From contig JBAIAC010000021.1 in NCBI GenBank assembly GCA_037349315.1, forward strand, positions 5,518,001 to 5,582,000: DNA of 64,000 nucleotides, in the 5' to 3' direction. The position numbers and the translations under genes were made by a program. A model generated the notes under the pieces. That model worked only from the letters and a program-made list of their open reading frames with translations, had not been told where the DNA came from and made no database searches. Source of the DNA: Chelydra serpentina. Taxonomy: Eukaryota > Chordata > Testudines > Chelydridae. Positions 21,201 through 31,100 of this stretch are shown piece by piece; the stretch's first letter is position 1, and every line of letters starts with the position of its first letter.

Positions 21201-23294
21201 CATCGCCCGGTGCTCCGGTAAGCTAGGCGCGGGCCCGGGGATGGCGGGTGGCTGCCGGTGGGTGCAGAGCACCCACCAATTTTTCCCTGTGGGTGCTCCA
21301 GCCCCGGAGCACCCACAGAGTCAGCGCCTATGTTAGGGACACCCAGAGCATGAGGTTGTGTCTCTGACCATCTTGGCTAATAGCCATCAATGGACCTAAC
21401 CTCCATGAACTTACATAATTCTTTTCTGAACCCCATTATACTTCTGGCCTTCACAACATCCCCTAGCAATGAGTTCCACAGCTTGACTGTGTGTTGTGTG
21501 AAGAGGGGGTTGGGACACTTGGCCAGTGGGTTTTACAGCTATTGGATGGCAGCAGAGGAATAGTGAAACTCAGGATGCCTGGGTTCTAAGCAGGCTCTGG
21601 AAGGGATAGACCCTAGTGGTTATAGACCCTACTGCCCTGGGCCCCCTTTGCACGCTCTGACTACTGCAACTCCTTTACCCTATCCACTCTCAGGTGGCTT
21701 CTGCCTTCCCCTCCACGATGCCTGGGCACCAACAGGGAAGCATGGGGAGTACAGAAGAGACAGGTTCCCTGCTCTCAGTTCCAGCAACGCAGTGGCTCCT
21801 GGCAGCCAAGAGCAGAAATTGTAGGGAAAGTGCTGCTGAGCACCTGCTTCCTTGTGCTGGTTGGAGCATGCTCAGTGCAGACAGAATCACTGGAGATTTT
21901 AGCTGCCTAACTCTTAGGCTAGGTCTACACTAACCCCCCCCGTCGAACTAAGATACGCAACGTCAGCTACGTTAATAACGTAGCTGAAGTCAAAGTACCT
22001 TAGTTCGAACTTACCTGTGGTCCACACGCGGCGCGCAGGCTCCCCCGTCGACTCCGCCTACTCCGCTCGTCGAGCTGGATTACCAGCGTCGACGGCGGAG
22101 CACTTCCTGGTTCGATTTATCGCGTCTAGACAAGACGCGATAAATCGAACCCAGAACATCGATCCCGCGCCTCCGACGCAAGAGGTAAGTATAGACGTAC
22201 CCTTAGTCTCTACTGAGCATATGCAAGATGTATAAGTAGGTCAAATTTAGATGGATTTAACAGGCACAAAGTCCAGCCCCCTTGCAAGTGCTGCTCTAGC
22301 CACTGGACCACACGCCTCTCCTAGAGTAAAGAACAGAAGCCAGGAGTTGAGATCACCTAACATTCTCCTGCTGTGACCCGCCATGAAGGCTATGCTGTGA
22401 TGAGAGCTGGGAAGATGGTAGATTTTTTTTGGTTCATTGGTCACTTGGAAAAGTTGGGGGGGGGAAATCCGTGTCAGGTCGGCCCCAAGCCGAAACATTG
22501 CCCAAATTTGTGGTGGTCTGAAAAAATAAAAAAGAAAAGGTTTGTTTCGGGTCAAATCATACGTTTTGTTATGACAACGTTGAAACATTTTGTTTTGATT
22601 TTGACCATTTTTGAATATTTACAAAATAAAATGAAAGGGCATTTTTTAATTAAAAGTCTTTTTAAACTGAAAAATCAAAATGTTTTGAGTTTTTGAACCT
22701 TTTTGAGTTTTTTCCCCTAAACGAACAATTTGGTGAAACCAACACAAATTCATGAAAAATCATTGAATTTGCTCCAGACGAAGAAAGTTTTGGCTGAAAA
22801 ATATCACCTAGTTCTAGTCAAGCCTCCAGAGTCACTGATTTAATGTTATTGCTGTAACACCTGAGAAAGGGAGCTGAGGTGAAGATCTAAAGATCAAAGG
22901 TTCAAACCTCTGGGCTGGGAGCCTTCATGGGCTTTTCTGTTGATCTCTTTCCCCAATTTATAAACCTGGCTTATTTCATTTGCACGACACAGACTTGCCC
23001 TTTACAAGTGGTTTGATGGCTGGGAAATGTGATCGGTTAGGCATAGGGGGTGACCTGCAGCAAAATCCAGGTGTTCTGTAGTTTTGTGGCTTTTGGAGGG
23101 GTGACCTGCTGACATTTAATTCTCCCTCTCTCTCTCTTTGTTCTGCCCAGCAGCCACCAGCAGCACCGTACCCATCCTTCTGCGAAGTGGCCTGGCCCTT
23201 TGCCGGCACTGGGTGGAGGGAGATCACCACCGGGCCTCAGCTCTCCAAGGAGCTTCTTGAATACTTGAAGCAACTGCAGTTCCCATGTGGCTGA
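18219..23294 (+). CDS. Four-helix cytokine-like secreted protein, family member not identified
   Basis: Four consistent exons: 18219-18376, 18842-18925, 19920-20078 and 23151-23294 (stop TGA). All have AG acceptors and GT donors. The first begins with two bases (a phase-1 intron upstream); the other introns are phase 0. The product is about 180 residues plus an unlocated first exon that must supply the ATG. It starts with a hydrophobic signal sequence (VLSLTSVLAVLWSLAQG), then about 160 mature residues with eight Cys. Predicted amphipathic helices are GHLKNCLEHLHKLFL, RLCQYNACLRYLANSFWG, SLCQRHLSHLRNTISKM and PQLSKELLEYLKQLQ. A short phase-1 first exon followed by phase-0 exons of 84 and 159 bases is the gene plan of IL-6, G-CSF and erythropoietin. 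Sequence similarity is too weak to choose a member. It could be a divergent known cytokine or a pseudogene, though no frame is broken. Confidence 0.6.
19374..19495 (+). mobile_element. GGTGACCAGATGTCCCGAT-type MITE, copy 1
   Basis: About 120 bp with inverted ends GGGTGACCAGA and TCTGGTCACCCT, inside an intron of the cytokine-like gene. Nearly identical copies lie at 31420-31541 and 50445-50564. Confidence 0.85.
20815..21530 (+). mobile_element. LINE/SINE-derived interspersed repeat, split by a hAT insertion
   Basis: Starts near AGAACATAAGAACAGCC and continues past the insertion with CTAATAGCCATCAATGGACC and GAGTTCCACAGCTTGACTGT. This family is common in turtle and crocodilian DNA. Interrupted by 20964-21332. 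Confidence 0.6.
20964..21332. mobile_element. GC-rich hAT-like element
   Basis: Inverted ends CACAGGCGCCGACTT and the complement of AGTCAGCGCCTATG, with a perfect 8-bp duplication TTAGGGAC at 20956-20963 and 21333-21340. The interior repeats GGGGCCCCGCCCCCGA blocks. Confidence 0.9.
21917..22202. mobile_element. Harbinger-like MITE with TTA duplication
   Basis: Ends GGCTAGGTCTACACT and GTATAGACGTACCC are imperfect inverted repeats flanked by TTA at 21914-21916 and 22203-22205, the target size of PIF/Harbinger elements. Contains a perfect 19-bp inverted repeat (22109-22127 and 22133-22151). Confidence 0.65.
22420..22800. repeat. A/T-rich degenerate low-complexity tract
   Basis: Runs of TTTTGAA and AAAAT-type words without a fixed period, inside the last intron of the cytokine-like gene. 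Similar tracts lie at 26930-27715 and 37200-37790. Confidence 0.6.
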
Positions 23295-23833
23295 AGACAC
23301 ACTTGTGTGCAGCTGGTATGTGTGAGTGTGTGCAAAAGGTGGGGGTAGAGGTGAGTGTGTAGAGGGTGGCGTGTTTGTGCATTGCTCTGTGTAGGTGTGT
23401 GCATGTGTGCGGAGGAACAATTGAGACTGTGGGTCGAATTTTCCAACATGACTATGTGACGAAAGCATTTCGGCTCCAGACTTCCATTGATTTCAACAGA
23501 CACAGGCGCTCAGTCCTACTGACTCTGGCTCCTGAGGGCCTGAATCACTTTTGAAGACAGGATTTAGGAGCCTGGGTCACTTGGATGCTTTGGGAAATGC
23601 ACCGAACGCTCCAAGCCCAGCTGGAAACCAAAAGCACCTTTGAAGCGAGGAATGTGGCTCACAAGAACAAGAGGAATACCCTCTCCTGCGTCCCTTGGCG
23701 TGTGACTGTGCATCTCTACATCCATGCTACTAATAATTATATTTAATATCTATTGCCTCTCTCACCTTCCCACTGGGGTGTGGCCCCCCTGCAGAGGCCC
23801 CACGAGGTGGCTTTGGTGGCGAGTATATTTTTA

Positions 23834-23839
23834 AATAAA
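23834..23839 (+). terminator. Poly(A) signal of the cytokine-like gene
   Basis: AATAAA 540 bases after the stop codon. The 3' untranslated region before it includes an A/U-rich patch with ATTTA (about 23727-23757), as in many unstable cytokine mRNAs. Confidence 0.55.
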
Positions 23840-24445
23840 ACACACATCTTTTCTAGTCCTGCGACCACTGTATACCTGCATCTCATCCCTTTGGCTCATT
23901 TGCATACAACATGCGGGCTGGCTGGCTCGATATACCGCAGCGGAATATGCTCAGCCCTCGACTTGGCCAATCCAAGCGCTGCATGCTAATTTCCCTTGCC
24001 TCCGATGGGTTGTGCCTCCAGCTGTCAAGCTACTGTTGGGTGGAGCGGGGCTGCCCCTTTGGATATGGTGCTAAATATGGGGATTCCTTAGGGCAAGAAA
24101 AGAGATGGCATGGGGGGGGCAGTGAGGGGCAGAGGGAGGCATCTGCTGGTGTTAGGGGATCTTTCATGTACATGTATGTAGATCATATTAGGACCTTGGC
24201 CTAGGGTCCTACCAGGGGAATTCAATGTGACAAGAACTTGTGTCGGGGGTAACTAGATCTGCATAATGACCCCTCAAGGCGTTATTTACCCTTGTGCCCC
24301 TACATTTACCACCCAGGGCGGTAACCGGACCAGTGAAATTAGCCTTACCCCCTCCACTCCATAGTGTTTGCCCTCACGTATCCCTTCTGGCTGCAGGCAT
24401 TCTGGGAGGTGGGAAGGAAAGGCCAGGAAGCCAAAGTTTTCAGAC

Positions 24446-24451
24446 TTTATT
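24446..24451 (-). terminator. Poly(A) signal of SERPING1
   Basis: AATAAA on the minus strand, about 715 bases past the SERPING1 stop. It would place the cytokine-like and SERPING1 transcript ends about 600 bases apart, tail to tail. Confidence 0.55.
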
Positions 24452-24737
24452 TACTGTTGAAAGAGGCAGCGGCTGCTGGGAGGGGGACAGAGTTGAGGGA
24501 GTGGGGAGGAGGGACACCCCACAGATCAGCTCTTCCCTGTACATTTCAGAAGGTCCAAACCTGGGATGGTCACAGGCTACAGACAGTTAGGTGGGGAGAG
24601 GGAGGAACAAAGGAGATGAGGGGAGGAGAGAGAGGGAGAAGGAAGGAAAATCCAGAGAGAACAGACTGTGGCAATGAATGGGGTGTATTGGGAGATAGCT
24701 AGATAGAGGCTACGTATTGGGGATGCATGGATAGATA

Positions 24738-24955
24738 ATAATAATCCCTAGCTCATCTACAGCCCTTTCCATCGGCAGATCTCAAAGTGCTTTACAAAGC
24801 AGGTCAGGATCATTATCCCCATTTTGTGGATGGGGAAACTGAGGCATAGAGCTAGACTGTCCCTTGACCAAGGTCGCCTAGCAGCAGAACCTAGGTCTCA
24901 GTGAGTCCCAGACCACTGTGCTAACCACTAGGCTACACTGTCTCCCAGGTCAGTC
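24738..24955. mobile_element. MIR-like SINE in the SERPING1 3' untranslated region
   Basis: Carries the MIR core words CAAAGTGCTTTACAAA, TTATCCCCATTTTGTGG and GGGGAAACTGAGGC followed by CCAAGGTCGCCTAGCAG. Old and diverged. Confidence 0.7.
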
Positions 24956-25166
24956 CCTTGACAGATGCTGTGTGTGGGATTGATAGCGAGGTAGAAGGGA
25001 GTGCATGGGGATGCATGGATGGTTATGTACGGAGGGAGAGAGAGAGAGAGAGACAGATACTCCCCACCAAAGCGTCACAGCCAAGTAGCATTCCGTGGGT
25101 CCCCTGTTCAGTGCCTGTGGCACCAGGGCATACCATGCAAGTGGCACTGGCCGTGAGGGGGTTGGG

Positions 25167-28100
25167 TCAGACTCTGGGGTCGTTGACGTGGCCCATGAAG
25201 ATGGGGAAGCTGTGGTCGTCATTCCACAGCACGAAGAGGAAGGGCTGCTGCACGTCGAAGACCCAGGCGGTGCGGGCTACCGAAAAGGCCGTGGCAGCCG
25301 CAGCCTCTACCCCTTCCTCGTTCAGCTCCAGCATGGCGCGGTGCTGGGCGCTCGTCACCAACAGATCCTCTGACTCTGAGATGCCACACAGGTTGGAGTC
25401 ATAGAAAATGCCGTAGTCTGGAGAACAGGCAGAGACGGGAGAAGGTAGGAGCCACCCCTCAGTGCCCAGGAGTCTGCCCCAGTCCTGGAGACCCCACCCC
25501 CATCCCGGGTAGAGATCAGTGCCAGAGATCAGCCATGGAGATGGGCCACTCAGAACCAGGGGATCCCATGATATGTCCAGTGGTCTCATGGGACCAAGAG
25601 ACATGGGACTGATCAGCTATGGGAATGGGTCATTCCAAACCAAGGAAGCCTGTGATGTGTCCAAAAGTCAAAGGGAGCCAATAGACATTGGTGTGATGGA
25701 TTGGCTGTGGACATCGGTCACTCGGAACCAGGCGTCCATGATCCATCCAGCAGTCTCACATTTGGGGGAGGGATAGCTCAGTGGTTTGAGCATTGGCCTG
25801 CTAAACCCAGGGTTGTGAGTTCAATCCTTGAGGGGGCCATTTAGGGATCTGGGGTAAAAAAAATCTGTCAGGGGACAGTACTTGGTCCTGCTAGTGAAGG
25901 CAGGGGACTGGACTCGACTCGATGACCTTTCAAGGTCCTTCCAGTTCTATGAGACAGGCATATCTCCATATATATTATCCATCAGACATGGGATAGATCA
26001 ATCAATGAAATGGGTCACTCAGAACCAGGGAGCTGCAGGGGGTGGTCCATGGTGTGTCCACTGGTCTCACAGACCCAATTAGCCATGGGAATGGGTCTCT
26101 CAGAAGCAGCGGTCTGATACCACCCCTCAGGAAATGACATCATTGCTCATCCATTCCCCTCCAGGAAGTGATATCACAACCCAACACCCCTGCTCTGATG
26201 TCCCTTCCTGCCCAGAGGGGAAGTGGGCTCTCTTTCCCTCCCACCACTGGTAACGCCCAGCCCCCGCTATCGCCATCCACCATCTATCCAGCACCATCCT
26301 TACCCATCTCCCCCAAGATGTCCATGAGGTTCTGGGAGCTGTCCAGCTTCAACTTGGGCAGGCTCACCACGGTGGGCTTGAAGGGGGAGTCCATCAGCTT
26401 CTTCATCACCGCAGTGAAGGTCTCTTTGGTCAGCTTCCGCTCCACCTCGGCGAGCATCAGAGACACGTGCTGGGGCACGATGACTATGAGGCTCATGTTG
26501 TGGGACAGCTGCAGCCGGCCAACCTTGGGGGAAGACGACACAAAGGCCTCTCTGTGCTGAGAGCCTGTCCTGAGCCCCGATCAAATATTCCCTTCTCCCG
26601 TCCGTCCCTTCCTGTGCCACAGCTGGGCCCTCATCACCACATCCCCCTATTCCTGGAGTCCTTCCAATGGGACCTCCAAGCCACCCACTGGCATGAACCA
26701 GCATCATGACACTAACTGCAGTCTTGGACAGCTGGGGATCAGGCCCCTTGTGCCTGCACCTACCATGTTCCACCAACTGCAACCACTGCGAACCAGGGAA
26801 TCGGTACATGGTGCCTTTGCTGCCCCACTCCCCATCCCTGGGACAGCATCCATTTCTCCCACATGCTTTTGTGTCTCCAAGTCCTGCCCCCTTCCCGTTC
26901 TTCGTACCGCCCACTCCCAAGCCAGGGCAATTTATGGCCGGGCGACACTTTTTCATCAAACCATTTTTTTTCCCCAAGAGAGCCGGCATTTTTCAACCAC
27001 GTTTCCTCCAAAACTTCCCGCCAAACATATTTTGGGACAAAACTGTGGAAAATGAACATTTTCCATTAAATGATTTCAGGTTTCAAAAGCCAGAAATGTT
27101 GCTCACTGACTTTTTTAAAAAAACTGAAAACCAATATTTTTTGCCAAAATCAAATTTAAAAAATGTGTTTAAAACCAAAAAAACACTCTTTTTTATGTAA
27201 AACTGTTTTTTTTAACCAAAACCTGTTTTGTTCAAACAAAAAACCAATTTGGTTTCTTACTGAAATTTTTCACCCAATAAACAACTGATTTCCTTTAACA
27301 GAAAACTGATTTTTTAAACCAAAAAGCAATTATATTGTTGTTCTTACCAAAAACATGTTTACTTTCTACCCAAAAAACAATCAAAAGGACAAAAAAATGT
27401 CTTAAAGAAAATCAATTAAAAAAAAATTCTTGCCAGAAACCAATTTTCTTTCTAAACAAAATGCAGTTGTTTTAGAGCACTAAACTCAGTTTTTTCCCTG
27501 CTAACAACTGATTTGCTTTCTAACAAAAAAACCTGATTTGCTGACAAATTAAAATGTGTTAGTTTCTCATTTAAAAAAGTCAAGGCCAAACAAACTGCCC
27601 CTCCCCCCCAAAAGAAATCTCCGAAAAATGTGTTGCCTGAAAATCATGAAGGAAACAAATGTTTTCGGACTTTTCCCACAAAAAATCTTGGCGTTTTGTG
27701 ACCAGCTCAGCATATAATGCTAGGGTCAGTTGGAAATGTGGGACAATAAGGACTTGCAGTTGTCATGCTGGCTATCTTAGGGTCTTATCCCAGCACCGGA
27801 ATATTTGGGCACCTTGCATGTAGAACCAATGCTCTGCTGGAGAAAAAACTTCCCAGGCAATGACTAGACCCACGCTCTGTGGAGCCATGGATATTGGATG
27901 CCATGAGTTGAGAGTTCTCAGCTTGAGATCCCCACGCCCCACCTGCACCTTGAACCTGCTATTCTGAGATGCTGGCTTCACTCAGATGAGATGGGAGGTG
28001 GGGAGGGGAGAGGAGTGTGGAGAGGGGGTCATCACTAAGTGACATTATGGAGACGGTGCCATGGGGTGGAAAACAAGGAGAAAGTGGAGCGGAAAAGGAG

Positions 28101-31100
28101 GGGAAAATGGAGTTGCCATTGGAAGGTGGGCAAGGCAGGGGCCAAGAGGGGAGGGGTGTGGCACAGAGCACCTGTGGGGGCTCACCTTGGCCTGCAGGCT
28201 GGGGTCATTGAAGAAGGCCAGAGGGTACTTCTTGCTGGTCATCATGGGCACCTGGATGGGGGCCTGGCCCGGGCGGTAGAACGTCTCGTTCACTGTGTTC
28301 TTCACTTTAAAAGTCGTCTTCCATTTGGCTGGAGGGCGAAAGGACAGGGAGATGTAGCCGGGGAGCACTCTCAGTGCCATAAGGGCTAGCCCAGAGGAGT
28401 CCCTCGACGGCAGGGGGCTTGAGGGGATGGGCAGTCTGGAGTAGTCCCTCGGGGTAGGGAGCTCCTGGTGGGCTCCCTGGGGGCTCGGCTATCTCAGGGG
28501 ACAGGTCCCAGGGGGTGCATGGTATCGCAGGGGTGGGTCTATCAGGAGTGGCAGAGGGAGCATGTCCCTGGAGACTCGGATATTCGGGGGGCAGGTCCCA
28601 AGGGACCCGGGTTTCTGGAGGGGATGTAGGGGGACAGGGGAGCAGGTCCTGGGCATGGCATGGTGCAATGCACCCTTCCCTTACATTGGAAATAGACAGC
28701 GTTGAGCAGTACCAGCTGGACATCAGGCTCCAGCTCCTTCAGCAGCCTCTTGATCTTGCCCTTGGTCACTTCTCTCACCCACTTGTTGATGAGTTGCAGG
28801 TCCTGGGTCTCATTGCCACTGAGTGCCTGGGGCCGGCTGTTGTAGAAGCGCAGTGACTGGTTGAGGAAGGCGTCGTTCAGGTGCAGGCCTGCAAGCCAGG
28901 AAGGCAAGGGGATGAGGAACCCAATTGCACCGCTGCCCTGTGAAGCCCTCAAACTCCCCTCTGCCACCTGGGCAACACCAACCTCCCCTTACTCCTACCC
29001 CCTAACCATGTCGTGAACCCTCTTCTTGATCATAGGAAGTTAGACAACCCCTTGCCCCTTCCAGTGCCTCAGTTTCCCCATCTGTAAGATCAGCCTCTCT
29101 GCTGAGCAGCATTAGATGTCGGGGCCCTGCAGGGGAAGTCGTGAAGGGATAACTTGTTTATTTACACCATCTCCACCTGTTCTGGAATGGGGTGGTCACA
29201 AGGAGCACTCAGGCTAATCTCCTCTTTCAGAGATCCCAGTCCAGACTCCAAAGCCCACGTCCTAGGAAGCAAGTCTGTCCCCAGAATTGACTCTAATTAC
29301 AGACATTAAGACAGAGAGCAAAGCCTCCTGCTGTTTGTATTAGCTCCTCCCAAAAAGAAGCTGGATTACAAAACTTAACAGCAACACAGCATGTCTTCAA
29401 AGCCTGAACACTTGCTCCCTGAAGGCATGCTGGGGAGGGGGAGTTGGAAAGTGCTTTGACATCCTCAGAAGGAAGAGCAAAGCACTGGTATTTCTCTGCT
29501 GACCTGAGTGCCGATGTGAAGCCCTCACACCCACTCACCTTTGTGGAGGAAGAGCTTTGAGGCCGAGATCAAGGCCTGGGATTTGAAGAGCCGCTGCAGT
29601 GGAGCGTGAACGCAGATGAGATCTGAGGGGTAGGAGAGGATGGACTCCAGCCGCCCTTTGGTTTCACCTCGGGCCCCTGAGTGAGAAGAACAAGTTCTCA
29701 GATGGGAGGATGAGGATTGACAGGGCTGGGGAAAAGGACAAGGGCCACTCCTTCAGGGGGACTGGCCTCAGATAATTCCGTGTGTGGGTAGCACTGGGAG
29801 CTGGGCTGGAGACTCATCCTCATGGGATTGCTTGTCTCTGGGGTTTCCTTGGTTGGCCAGGCCTCCCCTTCTCATCAGGGGCTCCCAGCACCATTGGTAA
29901 CACTATCCCATCCCAGCCACCCAGCGGTGTTGCTTTGGCCCATGGCCAATGGGAGAAGGCTCTCAGTGCACCATACCTGAGGGAGGCAGAGCTGGGCATG
30001 GCCCCATCAAGATGGGAGTGAGTATGGGGGGATGTTGAGGGGTGAGTGAAGGGGTGTATGTGATGGGCGTTTGTGAGAGGTGGGTGTGAGCGATGGCTGT
30101 GTTTGTGAGGTTGAATGTGGGTGCGATAGTTGTGACCGGCTCTGTGTGTGTGGTGAGTGTGTGTGTGTGTGTATGTGTCAGATGGCTGTGTGTGTGCTGA
30201 CTGGATTTGTGTAACGGTTGTGTGTGTGCATGTACATAGTGGTTGTGCATGTGTAAAATGGTTGTGTCTGCGCATGAAATGGCTGTGTGCACAATGGTTG
30301 TGCATGCGATGGTAGTGTGTGCACTCAATGGTTGTGCGTGTGTGTGCATGCATGATGGCTGTTTGGGACTGTGATGTTTGTGTGGACATGTCTGGTGACT
30401 CATATGACACAGTGTGATGACTGTGTGTGTTGAGTGATGGTTCAGTGGGTATGTGTGATGTGTGTCTGACAGCTGGATGCGCGTGCAATGAGTGTGTATG
30501 TGATGGCAGTGTGCGTGCAATGTGTGTGTGTGTGAGATGGCTGTGGGTGTGATAGGTTTGATAGTGCACAATGGGGATGTGTGTGATGGCTGTGTGTGTG
30601 TGCACAATGGGTTTGCACGTTATGATTATATGTGTTTGATGAGTGAGTGTATGCGATGGGTGTTTGTATGGTGGCTGTTTGTGAGCATGTATGGTGGGTG
30701 TGCGTGTGCAATGCACATGTGTATGACAGATGCATGTGTTCACTGTGTGTGTGGCAGATGTGTGTATGCACTCTGGGTGGGTGTATGACGGTTGTGTGTG
30801 TGTGCGTGATGGGTGTTTGTGTGACAGTTGGATGGGTGTGCATGCACAATGGGGGTGTATGTGTGACAGTTGCATGTGCAGGCTGGGTGTGGGTACGATG
30901 GTGTGTGTGTGTGTGCACGTGATGGGTATGTGTGTGACAGCTGTGTGTCTGCGTGATGAGTGTATGTGTGTGATGACTGTGTGTATGAGTGATGGGTGTA
31001 GGTGTCACAGGTGTGTGTGATGACTGTGAGTATATGTGATAGGTGTATGTGTGACGTGTGTGCAACATCTGTGGGTATGCATGAGAGGTATATGTATAAA

